A DNA stretch of 64,000 nt, taken from assembly GCF_044904675.1 (NCBI RefSeq), contig NZ_JADIKJ010000011.1:43396-107395 (forward strand), in the 5' to 3' direction. The notes under the pieces are model-generated. The model was not told the DNA's origin. It did no database searches and was given only the letters and a program-made list of their open reading frames with translations. Numbering within the stretch: position 1 is the stretch's first letter; each line of letters starts with the position of its first letter. This stretch comes from Dyella_B jejuensis (GTDB lineage: Bacteria; Pseudomonadota; Gammaproteobacteria; Xanthomonadales; Rhodanobacteraceae). The position numbers and the translations under genes were made by a program. This document shows, piece by piece, positions 43,406 through 55,449 of this stretch.

Positions 43406-43819
43406 ATGCCAGCCATGAACGATAGCCGCCCTTCCTCGCTGGCCGCGGTGCGCGCCGACATATGGCTATGGGCCGCCCGCATGTACAAGACGCGCAGCCT
43501 CGCCAAGCAGGCTATCGATGGCGGCAAGGTCGATATCAATGGCGCCGGCTGCAAGCCTGCCAAGACCCTGCATGTCGGCGACCGCGTCCGGCTGACCCGG
43601 GGGGAAGAGCGGCTGGAACTGGAAGTCCTCGCGCTATCGGAACAGCGGGGGCCGGCCAGTGTGGCGCAAACCCTCTATCGGGAAACCGAGGCCAGCCTGC
43701 GCGCACGAGAGCAGATGCGCGAGCAACGCCGCTTGAGCGGTGAGGGACTCAATCATCCCGCTTCGCGGCCCAACAAGCAGGAACGCCGGGAACTGCGACG
43801 GCTTAAAGAGTTTCCATGA
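43406..43819 (+). CDS. hslR: Hsp15-like S4-domain RNA-binding protein
   Basis: A 137-residue protein with an S4 RNA-binding domain at 15-75 (VRADIWLWAARMYKTRSLAKQAIDGGKVDINGAGCKPAKTLHVGD) and a basic C-terminal tail, like Hsp15, which binds 50S subunits carrying stalled nascent chains. ATG 43406 follows GATGAGG; ATG 43415 is an alternative. It is divergent from the L7/L12-like frame, whose start is only 36 bases away. Confidence 0.9.
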   Translation: MPAMNDSRPSSLAAVRADIWLWAARMYKTRSLAKQAIDGGKVDINGAGCKPAKTLHVGDRVRLTRGEERLELEVLALSEQRGPASVAQTLYRETEASLRAREQMREQRRLSGEGLNHPASRPNKQERRELRRLKEFP

Positions 43820-43925
43820 GCAGCACATCTCAGAAATCCGCCTGAATCTGCGTGAATATCCCGGTAAAGCGAGCGATTCGATACGACGTCGCTGCGCGAG
43901 CGGGATTGCAGATTGAGGGGACGGC

Positions 43926-44480
43926 ATGAACGGGATCGAATTCTTCAAGCGCTTGCTTGGCGGCCATGCCTCGGACGCCGTCCAGCATGGACGGTTGTTG
44001 CAGGCAGCCGCCGGCACGCGAGTATTGGTGGTGGACGATTCGCCGACCATCCGTGCCGTGCTCGGCAAGATGTTGGGGCAGGACGCTTATGCCGTGCAAA
44101 AGGCGGTCGATGGTGAAAGCGCGATCGCGCTGGCGAAAGCCGAACAGCCGGAGCTGATTTTTCTCGACATCGTGCTGCCGGGCATCAATGGCTTTGCCGT
44201 GCTGCGCAGTTTGCGACACGATCCGCTCACGCGCCATATTCCGATCGTAATGATCAGCGGCAACCAGCAGGCAACCGAGCAGTTCTACGTACAGCGCTTC
44301 GGTGCGGACGATTTCATCAAGAAGCCTTTCGGCCAGCGCGAAGTGCAACGGGCTATTCATCAATTGGTCCGTGCGGGGCGGCTGGCAGCGCGTGCGCCGC
44401 TGGTTTCGCCAGCGGCGATGCTGGATCCGACGGTACCTTACGTGGAAGTCGGCGCGACGGCGTCGAGCATTGCAGCCTAG
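43926..44480 (+). CDS. CheY-like response regulator
   Basis: A 184-residue single receiver-domain protein with an extra N-terminal segment of 30 residues. Acidic pocket Asp37/Asp38, phosphoacceptor Asp81 in FLDIVLPGINGF, Ser111 and Lys133 in KKPFG are intact. No output domain is seen, so it probably acts by protein contact (PilG/PilH-like in type). The TAG stop is formed by a target TA and the first G of a MITE (44480), so the C-terminal tail may differ from that of related proteins. Confidence 0.85.
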   Translation: MNGIEFFKRLLGGHASDAVQHGRLLQAAAGTRVLVVDDSPTIRAVLGKMLGQDAYAVQKAVDGESAIALAKAEQPELIFLDIVLPGINGFAVLRSLRHDPLTRHIPIVMISGNQQATEQFYVQRFGADDFIKKPFGQREVQRAIHQLVRAGRLAARAPLVSPAAMLDPTVPYVEVGATASSIAA

Positions 44481-44779
44481 GGATGCTCTAATCAATGCTA
44501 TGTAGGCGTCACCAGCTCTGTGTGTTCGCAGACCATAGGTTCGTCGGCGCACGCGGGGAGGGTACATGGATGTACCCGGCTTTGAGGAGCGAGGAAGGGA
44601 TGCGGACAGACAGAGCTGGCCCCGACATATTGAATTTAAAGCTATGGGGTGATGTCCAGAAGGCTCGCAGAGTGCGCCGCGCGGCTTGGCAAGACGGCCA
44701 GTCTTCCCGGCGCCGCACAACACACTCTGCGAGCCTTCTGGTCATCATGCCGCCTGCGTAGCATTGATCAGAGCATCCC
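44480..44779. mobile_element. MITE copy 2 (300 bp, opposite orientation to copy 1)
   Basis: Terminal inverted repeats start GGGATGCTCTAATCAATGCT at the left and agree with the right end at 24 of 27 positions. The left flank is TA (44478-44479), the right flank TG. Module A (20-base inverted repeat, 44651-44670 with 44727-44746, one mismatch) and module B (around GCTCTGTGTGTTCGCAG and its complement, about 44515-44625) occur in reverse order relative to copy 1, so the element is inserted inverted. Module B also contains the 18-base palindrome GGGTACATGGATGTACCC. Confidence 0.75.
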
Positions 44780-44810
44780 TGGCGTGCCCAGATTGCCATG
44801 CCCAAAGACA

Positions 44811-44849
44811 AAGAAACGCCGCAGCGCGTGAGCTGCGGCGCTTCTTTTT
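44811..44849 (-). terminator. Terminator of the catalase gene
   Basis: CGCCGCAGC (44817-44825) pairs with GCTGCGGCG (44832-44840), with an A-rich left side (T-rich on the minus strand) and TTTTT at the right. It separates the MITE from katA. Confidence 0.8.
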
Positions 44850-44858
44850 ACGGCTGGA

Positions 44859-46301
44859 TCAAAGCTTGATGCCTAGCGCCTTCGCCACGCCTGCCGCGTA
44901 AGCCGGATCGGCCTTGGCGAAGTGACCCAGTTGCCGACGCACAATCTCTTCCGGAACGCCTTGCATGGCGCCGGCGATATTGTCGAACAACTGCTGCTGC
45001 TGGTTCGCGTTCATCAGGCGGAACAGATCGCCGGCCTGCGTATAGTCGTCATTGCCTTCACGATGATCGTAGCGATCGGCATCGCCGGAGATCTTCAAGG
45101 GCGGCTCCTTGGCCGACGTGTCTTGCACGGGCCCGTTGAACGAATTGGGCTCATAGTTCACGCTGCCGCCGCCGTTTTCGTCGAAGCGCAGGGTTCCATC
45201 GCGATAGTAGTTGTGTACCGGGCAGCGCGGGCGGTTCACCGGCAGATGCTCGTAATTGACGCCCAACCGATAACGGTGCGCATCGGCGTAGGAGAAGATG
45301 CGAAATTGCAGCATCTTGTCAGGACTATGGCTGATGCCCGGCACTACGTTGGCGGGCGAGAAGCTGGCCTGCTCGACTTCGGCGAAATAGTTGTCCGGGT
45401 TGCGGTTCAGCTCGAGCACGCCGACCTCGATCAGCGGATAGTCCTTGTGCGGCCATACCTTGGTGAGATCGAAAGGATTGTAGGCCGTCCGGGTTGCTTC
45501 GGCCTCCGGCATGATCTGCACGTACATCGTCCAGCGCGGAAAGTCCTTGTTCTCGATTGCGTCGTAAAGATCGCGCTGGTGCGATTCGCGGTCATCGCCG
45601 ATCACCTTGGCGGCTTGCGCATTGGACCAGTTCTTGATGCCCTGCTGGCTTTTGAAGTGGAATTTTACCCAGAAGCGTTCGCCGGCTTCGTTCCAGAAAC
45701 TGAAAGTGTGGCTGCCGAAGCCGTGCATATGGCGCAGCGAGGCAGGCAGGCCGCGGTCGCTCATCAGGATAGTGACCTGGTGCAGCGATTCGGGCGATAA
45801 CGACCAGAAATCCCACATCGCGGTGGCGCTGCGCATGTTGGTGCGCGGATCGCGCTTCTGGGTGTGGATGAAATCGGGAAATTTGTAAGGGTCGCGCACA
45901 AAAAACACCGGCGTGTTGTTGCCGACCAGGTCCCAATTGCCTTCCTCGGTATAGAACTTGATGGCGAAGCCGCGCACGTCGCGTTCGGCATCCGCGGCAC
46001 CGCGCTCGCCGGCCACCGTGGAGAAGCGCAACAGCAGGGGTGTCTGGCTGCCTGGCGCAAAGACCTTCGCGCGCGAGTAGCGGGTGATGTCGTGCGTGAT
46101 GGTAAGTGTGCCGAAGGCCGCCGAGCCCTTGGCATGTACCACGCGCTCGGGAATGCGCTCGCGGTTGAAATGCGCATGCTTTTCGAAGAGCTGGTGATCC
46201 TGCACCAGCAAGGGGCCGCGCGGACCCGCGGTGAGGCTGTTCTGGTTATCGGGCACCGGTGCGCCCGAAGTAGTGGTCAGTGTCTTGCGGTCTTGGCTCA
46301 T
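44859..46301 (-). CDS. katA: Clade 3 haem catalase
   Basis: A 480-residue small-subunit monofunctional catalase. Distal His in ERVVHAKGSAAFG, Asn in NNTPVFFVRDPYKFPDF, and the haem-Tyr motif RIFSYADAHRYRLGVNYEHLPVN are present, and the length is that of clade 3 enzymes. It breaks down hydrogen peroxide. A partial OxyR-like ATAG-N7-CTAT site lies about 110 bases upstream (46411-46425). Confidence 0.96.
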   Translation of the reverse strand: MSQDRKTLTTTSGAPVPDNQNSLTAGPRGPLLVQDHQLFEKHAHFNRERIPERVVHAKGSAAFGTLTITHDITRYSRAKVFAPGSQTPLLLRFSTVAGERGAADAERDVRGFAIKFYTEEGNWDLVGNNTPVFFVRDPYKFPDFIHTQKRDPRTNMRSATAMWDFWSLSPESLHQVTILMSDRGLPASLRHMHGFGSHTFSFWNEAGERFWVKFHFKSQQGIKNWSNAQAAKVIGDDRESHQRDLYDAIENKDFPRWTMYVQIMPEAEATRTAYNPFDLTKVWPHKDYPLIEVGVLELNRNPDNYFAEVEQASFSPANVVPGISHSPDKMLQFRIFSYADAHRYRLGVNYEHLPVNRPRCPVHNYYRDGTLRFDENGGGSVNYEPNSFNGPVQDTSAKEPPLKISGDADRYDHREGNDDYTQAGDLFRLMNANQQQQLFDNIAGAMQGVPEEIVRRQLGHFAKADPAYAAGVAKALGIKL

Positions 46302-46410
46302 GGCGAATTCCCTTCGTTGCGGCTGCTGGAGTGGCTGGCGTCTGCCAGCTGGAAACCGACTCTACGCAACCTTCGACGGCAAAAGGAATTCGATTGTTCC
46401 GATGCTTCCC

Positions 46411-46425
46411 ATAGGGCTGGGCTAT
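46411..46425. promoter_or_regulatory. Possible OxyR half-site upstream of catalase
   Basis: ATAG-N7-CTAT (46411-46425) matches half of the four-part OxyR site. The flanking elements at the correct spacing (CGAT before, CGGT after) match poorly. Confidence 0.25.
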
Positions 46426-46461
46426 AGCCAGCCGGTACGGTGGCAGAAAGCCGTCCGCGCT

Positions 46462-49035
46462 TCAGGACAACGATTTCAGGCGATAAAGCGCTTCGAGCGC
46501 ATCCCGCGGGGCCATGGTGTCCGGATCCAGTCCGGCAAGTTCGCGCTCCACGGCTGAAGGCGATGCGGCGAACAAGCCCAGTTGTGGCGAGACGGGAGCG
46601 GCCGCGGCAGGCGCGCCGACGTGCGCATGCATGCCGCGCTCCAGCTCGGCAAGCGTGCGCCGCGCATCGGCGATAACCGATCTGGGCAGGCCGGCCAGGG
46701 CGGCCACCTGCAAGCCGAAGCTGCGATTGGCCGGTCCTTCTTTTACTGCGTGCATGAAGACGAGCTGTTCGCCGTATTCGACCGCGTCCAGATGCACGTT
46801 GGCGATAGTGGGATATTCGACAGCCAGTTCGGTCAGCTCGAAATAGTGCGTGGCGAACAAGGTATAGGCACGGCTGCTCGCCGCCAGGTGCACGGCTGCC
46901 GCACGGGCAAGCGCAAGACCGTCATAGGTGCTGGTGCCGCGCCCGACTTCGTCCATCAGCACCAGGCTTTGCGGCGTGGCGTTGTGCAGGATGTTGGCCG
47001 TTTCGCTCATTTCCACCATGAAGGTGGATTGTCCGCGCGACAGATCGTCGCCGGCGCCGATGCGCGTGAAGATGCGATCGATCGGTCCGATCGCCGCGCG
47101 CGCGGCAGGCACGTAGCTGCCGATATGTGCCAGCAGCACGATCAATGCGTTCTGGCGCATATAGGTGGATTTGCCGCCCATGTTCGGCCCGGTGATGACC
47201 AGCATGCGGCGGTTGTCGTCGAGCACGAGGTCATTCGGCTCGAACGGCTCGTCGCGCACCTTTTCCACCACGGGATGGCGGCCGCGCTCGATGGCGATGC
47301 CTGCGGCATCGGTGAGTTCCGGCGCGCGCCAGTCCAGCGCGTCGGCGCGTTCGGCCAGCGTGCACAGCACATCCAGTTCCGCCAGCGACGAGGCGGCATG
47401 CTTGAGCGGCTCAAGCTGTTCGGTGAGGGTATCGAGCAGGGCTTCGTACAAGGCGCGTTCGCGCATCAGCGAGCGTTCCTTGGCGGAAAGCACCTTGTCT
47501 TCGAAGGTTTTGAGTTCTTCGGTGATATAGCGCTCGGCGTTCTTGGTGGTCTGGCGGCGCGTGTAATGCGCGGGCGCCTTCTCCGATTGCGCCTTGCTGA
47601 TCTCGATGTAATAGCCGTGCACGCGGTTGTAGCCGACCTTCAGCGCAGGAATGCCGCTGGCAGCTTTCTCGCGTTCTTCCAGTTCCACCAGGTATTGGTC
47701 GGCATGCGTGGCCAGACGGCGCAGTTCGTCCAGTTCGCTGTCATAGCCATCGCCGATGATGCCGCCGTCGCGCAGCAATACCGGCGGCTGCGCGATGATG
47801 GCTCGCTTGAGCAGCTCGGCCGTCGCCGCGTGATCGCCGATGCCGTCGACCAGGGCGTGCAGCAACGGGCTATCCAGCGTGGCGATCGAGGCGCGCAAGG
47901 CGGGCGCGGCCGCCAGTCCGTCACGCAGGGTGGAAAGGTCGCGCGGGCGTGCGGAGCGCAGGGCGACGCGCGCCAGGATGCGCTCCAGGTCGCCGATGCC
48001 GCGCAGCTGATCGCGCAAACCTTCGTAACGGCGCGACTCGATCAGCGCGCCAATCGCCTGGTGCCGTCGCCGCAAGGTTTCGCGCGAACGCAGCGGACGA
48101 TTCAACCAGCGACGCATCAGGCGTGCGCCCATCGGCGTGACGGTTTCGTCGAGCACGCCCAGCATGGTGTGCTCGGTACGTCCGCTCGGATGGGTGTCCA
48201 GTTCAAGGTTGCGGCGCGTGGCGGCATCCAGCGCGATCGTTTCGCTGGCGCTTTCCACGGCCATCCCGGAAAGATGCGGCAGGGCGCTCTTTTGCGTTTC
48301 TTCCACGTAACCAAGCAGGCAGCCGGCCGCCGCGACAGCCAGCGACAGGCTATCGACGCCGAAGCCGCCGAGGTCGCGCGTGCCGAAGAAACGATTGAGT
48401 TCGCGGCGTGCCGCATCGCCATCGAAATGCCACGGCGGCCGCTTGCGCAGCCCTGGCAGCGCGCTCACCAGTTTTGGCCAGGCCACGTCTTCGCACACCA
48501 GCGTTTCGGCGGGCTGCAGGCGTGCCAGTTCGGCAGCGAGCGTTTCGGCGCCGGGCACTTCGCTCAACAGGAAGCGGCCACTGGAAAGATCCACCCACGC
48601 CAGGCCGTAATGACCTTGCGCGCCCGCGGCGATAGCCAGCAACAGGTTGTCGCGGCGCTCTTCCAGCAAGGCTGCATCGGTCACCGTGCCTGGCGTGACG
48701 ATACGTACCACCTTGCGTTCCACCGGGCCTTTGGCCAGTGCCGGATCGCCGATCTGCTCGCAAATCGCCACCGATTCGCCCAGCCGCACCAGCTTGGCCA
48801 GGTAATTCTCCACCGCGTGATACGGCACCCCGGCCATCGGAATCGGCTGCCCCGCGGACTGGCCGCGCTGGGTCAGCGTGATATCCAGCAGCCGTGCCGC
48901 CTTGCGGGCGTCGTCATAGAACAACTCATAGAAATCGCCCATGCGAAAGAACAGCAACACGTCGGGATGCGCGGCCTTGGCGGCTAGGTACTGGCGCATC
49001 AAGGGGGTGTGCAGCGAAAGGTCGTCCTGGCTCAT
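46462..49035 (-). CDS. mutS: DNA mismatch repair protein MutS
   Basis: An 857-residue full-length MutS. The N-terminal mismatch-binding motif FFRMGDFYELF carries the Phe-x-Glu, the Walker A is GPNMGGKST, and the DEVGRGTSTYDGLALA and ATHYFEL segments are intact. It binds mismatches and recruits MutL. The ATG at 49035 gives MSQDDLSLHTPLMRQYL, the normal family start. Divergent from cinA across 92 bases. Confidence 0.96.
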   Translation of the reverse strand: MSQDDLSLHTPLMRQYLAAKAAHPDVLLFFRMGDFYELFYDDARKAARLLDITLTQRGQSAGQPIPMAGVPYHAVENYLAKLVRLGESVAICEQIGDPALAKGPVERKVVRIVTPGTVTDAALLEERRDNLLLAIAAGAQGHYGLAWVDLSSGRFLLSEVPGAETLAAELARLQPAETLVCEDVAWPKLVSALPGLRKRPPWHFDGDAARRELNRFFGTRDLGGFGVDSLSLAVAAAGCLLGYVEETQKSALPHLSGMAVESASETIALDAATRRNLELDTHPSGRTEHTMLGVLDETVTPMGARLMRRWLNRPLRSRETLRRRHQAIGALIESRRYEGLRDQLRGIGDLERILARVALRSARPRDLSTLRDGLAAAPALRASIATLDSPLLHALVDGIGDHAATAELLKRAIIAQPPVLLRDGGIIGDGYDSELDELRRLATHADQYLVELEEREKAASGIPALKVGYNRVHGYYIEISKAQSEKAPAHYTRRQTTKNAERYITEELKTFEDKVLSAKERSLMRERALYEALLDTLTEQLEPLKHAASSLAELDVLCTLAERADALDWRAPELTDAAGIAIERGRHPVVEKVRDEPFEPNDLVLDDNRRMLVITGPNMGGKSTYMRQNALIVLLAHIGSYVPAARAAIGPIDRIFTRIGAGDDLSRGQSTFMVEMSETANILHNATPQSLVLMDEVGRGTSTYDGLALARAAAVHLAASSRAYTLFATHYFELTELAVEYPTIANVHLDAVEYGEQLVFMHAVKEGPANRSFGLQVAALAGLPRSVIADARRTLAELERGMHAHVGAPAAAAPVSPQLGLFAASPSAVERELAGLDPDTMAPRDALEALYRLKSLS

Positions 49036-49127
49036 GCGGTCAAAGTCTTGGCGTCGTGGCGCGAAAGGGGGTACAACGAAAAACATCGCGCCACAAAGCA
49101 GGGCGTCGAGAGAACGCGGAGTTTCGC

Positions 49128-49637
49128 ATGGAGTTGTCATCCGTTCCTACCGACGCCGAACTTGCGTCGCGGGCCGTCCAGATTGCAGCGGCAATGCAGC
49201 AGCAGCAATTGATGCTGGCGGCGGCCGAATCGTGCACGGGAGGCTGGATCGCCAAGACCTTGACGGACCTGCCCGGAAGTTCCGCCTGGTTCGACGCTGG
49301 CGTGGTGACCTACAGCTACCGGGCGAAGGAAGGGCTGCTCGGGGTCCGCCGCACCACGCTGGAGCGGACTGGAGCGGTGAGCGAGGAGACCGTGCTGGAA
49401 ATGGTTTCCGGTGTACTGGACCGTCTGGGTGCCGACATGGCCGTGGCGGTAACCGGCATCGCCGGGCCTGGCGGCGGCACGGCCGACAAGCCGGTCGGCA
49501 CCGTATGGATCGGCTGGCAGCGGCTCAACACGGCGGCGCGTGCCAGGCTGTTCCATTTTTCCGGCGATCGCGAAGCGGTGCGGCGCCGGACCGTGGCGGC
49601 GGCTCTCGCCGGTGTGCTGGAGATGCTGACGGACTGA
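49128..49637 (+). CDS. CinA C-terminal-domain protein (nicotinamide-nucleotide amidase)
   Basis: A 169-residue protein equal to the C-terminal (PncC) half of CinA. It has ESCTGGWIAKTLTDLPGSSAWFDAGVVTYSYRAKEGLLGV, VAVTGIAGPGGGTADKPVGTVWIGW and HFSGDREAVR. It deamidates nicotinamide mononucleotide in NAD recycling. The CinA N-terminal molybdopterin-like domain is absent, which is common. CGGAG precedes the ATG. It sits directly before recA, as in many bacteria. Confidence 0.92.
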   Translation: MELSSVPTDAELASRAVQIAAAMQQQQLMLAAAESCTGGWIAKTLTDLPGSSAWFDAGVVTYSYRAKEGLLGVRRTTLERTGAVSEETVLEMVSGVLDRLGADMAVAVTGIAGPGGGTADKPVGTVWIGWQRLNTAARARLFHFSGDREAVRRRTVAAALAGVLEMLTD

Positions 49638-49761
49638 GCAGGCATTCGCCATCGGGCTGGCTTGACCGATGTGGGATACTTGAAACCTTCATCGATCCCA
49701 GTCCGTGAGACGGTCCTGGGAGAGGATGCACGCCATACCCACCACGACCGGAATCAAGACG

Positions 49762-50796
<1,035 letters not shown>

Positions 50797-50798
50797 GC

Positions 50799-51428
50799 AT
50801 GGGCGAGCGACGCCTGCGGATTCTGCTGGTCGGTGCATCGGGTACGCTCGGGCGCGCGGTGGCGGCCGAGCTCGGTCAGCGTCATGAGGTCATTGCGGCC
50901 AGCCGCCATGCCGGCAGCGTGAACATCGACCTTACCGATGTCCAGAGCATCCACCGCGGATTGAAGCAAGCCGGCGAGCTGGATGCGGTGATCAGTGCGG
51001 CGGGCAAGGTCGCTTTCGCGCCGCTGGCGGATTTCAAGGCGGCGCCCTATGGCGAGTCGCTGCATACGCTGGGCATCGCCGACAAGCTGCTGGGGCAGGT
51101 GAACCTTGCCCTGGCTGCCCGCGATCATCTGCGCGATGGCGGCTCGATCACGCTGACCACCGGCATCCTCTCCCAGCAACCGATCGTGGCGGGCAGTTCG
51201 GCCAGCCTGGTCAACGGCGCGGTGGAAGCTTTCGTGCGCGCCGCCGCTGTCGAGTTGCCGCGCGGCTTGCGTATCAATGTCGTCAGTCCCACCGTGCTGA
51301 CCGAGGCGATGCCTTCCTACGCGCCGTTTTTCCGGGGTTTCGAACCGGTCAGCGCGGCGCGTGCCGCCATGGCTTTCAGCCGCAGCGTGGAAGGGGCGCA
51401 GACCGGCCAGATCTATACGGTGTTTTGA
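50799..51428 (+). CDS. Short-chain dehydrogenase-like protein lacking the Tyr-xxx-Lys pair
   Basis: A 209-residue Rossmann protein starting two bases after the recA stop. The nucleotide motif VGASGTLGRAV and INVVSPTVLTEAMP fit short-chain dehydrogenases. In the segment AGSSASLVNGAVEAF, where YxxxK is expected, Ala135 and Asn139 stand instead of Tyr and Lys. It therefore may be a non-catalytic or unusual NAD(P)-binding protein. Its place between recA and recX suggests co-transcription, not a shared function. Confidence 0.8.
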   Translation: MGERRLRILLVGASGTLGRAVAAELGQRHEVIAASRHAGSVNIDLTDVQSIHRGLKQAGELDAVISAAGKVAFAPLADFKAAPYGESLHTLGIADKLLGQVNLALAARDHLRDGGSITLTTGILSQQPIVAGSSASLVNGAVEAFVRAAAVELPRGLRINVVSPTVLTEAMPSYAPFFRGFEPVSAARAAMAFSRSVEGAQTGQIYTVF

Positions 51429-51521
51429 GGTTTTCGTTGTCCATTCCCAGGGAAATGCTGGCCAAGCTTTTCGCCATGGCGCCGACGTTTTTCCCAGGCG
51501 AGACGGGATAAGCAACAGCCG

Positions 51522-52016
51522 ATGAAGCGCAAACCCGGCGATCATGAAAAGACCAAGCCCAGTGCCTATGACAAGGCGCTGGGCTTGCTTGCGCGCCGTG
51601 AGCATTCCCGCCGCGAATTGCGGCAGAAACTCGGCCACAAAGGTTATGCCGGCGATGAGGCTGGCGAAGCATTGGATCGCCTCGGCGAACAGAATTACCA
51701 GGATGACGACCGCTTCGCCGAAGCGCTGATCCGTAACCGCGCCGGCCAGGGCTATGGGCCCATGCGCCTGCGCGCGGAGTTGAAAAGCCATGGCCTTTCG
51801 GACTCCCGTATCCGTGACTTGCTCGGCGCCGCCGATATCGACTGGGGTGCGTTGGCTGCCGTCCAGCTTCGTCGCCGTTATGGCGGCGGAGGCGTCGCGG
51901 ACACCGCCGAACGCGCCCGCCGGGCGCAATTCCTCTTGCGCCGAGGCTTTCCCGCCGCCACAGTACGGGATGTCACCCACACCGACGTGGACGACGCCGC
52001 CGACGAAATTCCCTGA
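51522..52016 (+). CDS. recX: Regulatory protein RecX
   Basis: A 164-residue RecX with the typical triple helix repeats, opening AYDKALGLLARREHSRRELRQKLGHKGY, then YQDDDRFAEALIRNRAGQGYGPMRLRAELKSHGLSD. RecX blocks RecA filament growth. It follows the SDR-like gene by 93 bases and precedes alaS, the usual Xanthomonadales order. Confidence 0.93.
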   Translation: MKRKPGDHEKTKPSAYDKALGLLARREHSRRELRQKLGHKGYAGDEAGEALDRLGEQNYQDDDRFAEALIRNRAGQGYGPMRLRAELKSHGLSDSRIRDLLGAADIDWGALAAVQLRRRYGGGGVADTAERARRAQFLLRRGFPAATVRDVTHTDVDDAADEIP

Positions 52017-52096
52017 GGCCCTGCCCCGGCAGGCGCATGGGCCGGTCGCGGCGTCGGAATCGCGTCGCGCCCTATTCGTCTTTTGCCCCCGACCTC

Positions 52097-54733
<2,637 letters not shown>

Positions 54734-54815
54734 TGCGCCGCATATGGCCGGATGTCAAGAATATGTGTAGATTGCACCCGGCGCTGACGCTCGGCTAGTA
54801 TCGGTCAGATATTGG

Positions 54816-54839
54816 CACCACTGTTGCGGTGGTGTTTTT
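54816..54839 (+). terminator. Probable alaS terminator
   Basis: CACCAC (54816-54821) pairs with GTGGTG (54829-54834), followed by five T. The stem is short, so it may only partly separate alaS from csrA. Confidence 0.55.
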
Positions 54840-55003
54840 AAATGGCAAGTTGTCTTTCGGGGCATCTTGATGTGTTTGGAGCCGGGGAAGGCGGTAGGCC
54901 TTTGACGGATGCAAACGTCAGAACTGCGTGGTGACTGTGCTCAGGGGTGAGGCAACAGCATGCAGATGGCCTGTGACCACAAGCATTAAATGGAGTAGCA
55001 GCT
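54840..55003 (+). promoter_or_regulatory. csrA leader with repeated GGA motifs
   Basis: Four GGA triplets, the core of CsrA-binding sites, occur at 54878, 54886, 54907 and 54992, the last within the ribosome binding site TGGAGTAGC. This arrangement would allow CsrA to repress its own mRNA, as in E. coli. No hairpin loops presenting the GGA could be verified by eye. Confidence 0.35.
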
Positions 55004-55207
55004 ATGTTGATTCTGACCCGCAGGGTCGGTGAAACCCTGATGATCGGCGACGAGGTGACCGTCACCGTTCTCGGTGTTAAAGGCAACCAAGTGCGCATTG
55101 GCATCAATGCGCCCAAGAACGTGGCCGTACATCGCGAAGAGATCTACCAGCGCATCAAAGGCGAGAACGACGAAGGCGGCGCCTCGGGTGAATCAGGCGG
55201 TCATTGA
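55004..55207 (+). CDS. csrA: Carbon storage regulator CsrA
   Basis: A 67-residue CsrA with the invariant MLILTRRVGETLMIGDEVTV and VRIGINAPKNVAVHREEIYQRI, plus a short glycine-rich tail (GGASGESGGH). It is a global post-transcriptional RNA-binding regulator. GGAG lies 9 bases before the ATG. It precedes tRNA-Ser, the standard order in the group. Confidence 0.97.
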   Translation: MLILTRRVGETLMIGDEVTVTVLGVKGNQVRIGINAPKNVAVHREEIYQRIKGENDEGGASGESGGH

Positions 55208-55275
55208 CCGCCTCTTTACCTCGAGGGCATTGGCCGGTATCCTCTCCGGCTCCGTGACACCACGGAACAAAATAC

Positions 55276-55368
55276 GGAGAGATGCCCGAGAGGCCGAAGG
55301 GGCTCCCCTGCTAAGGGAGTATAGGGTCAAAAGCCTTATCGAGGGTTCGAATCCCTCTCTCTCCGCCA
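55276..55368 (+). tRNA. tRNA-Ser(GCT)
   Basis: A 93-base class II tRNA. The acceptor pairs GGAGAGA with TCTCTCC before G and the encoded CCA (55366-55368), the anticodon loop CTGCTAA within CCCCTGCTAAGGGAG shows GCT, a long variable arm follows, and the T-loop is GGTTCGAATCC. It reads AGC/AGU serine codons. A terminator stands at 55380-55400. Confidence 0.95.
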
Positions 55369-55379
55369 GTAATGCAAAG

Positions 55380-55400
55380 AGCGCCCCCGGGCGCTTTTTT
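55380..55400 (+). terminator. Rho-independent terminator of tRNA-Ser
   Basis: AGCGCC (55380-55385) pairs with GGCGCT (55390-55395) around a four-base loop, then a T-run to 55400. It ends the csrA-tRNA unit. Confidence 0.85.
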
Positions 55401-55449
55401 GCGTTATGCGGGGAAACATTCTGCGGTTCGCCCGCTCGTCGGCCATGCG

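Noticed and set aside
44509..44811. Minus-strand open frame inside MITE copy 2
   Set aside because: Result of the inverted repeats; similar short frames appear in both copies but are not alignable as a protein with a start signal.
46582..48987. Long open frame (801 codons) antisense to mutS
   Set aside because: It is a mirror of MutS codon bias in GC-rich DNA; the sequence has no family resemblance and no ribosome binding site.
49726..49761. Upstream ATG for recA
   Set aside because: The Shine-Dalgarno GGAGAGG is too close to ATG 49726, and RecA proteins begin with the MDDNK-type sequence at 49762.
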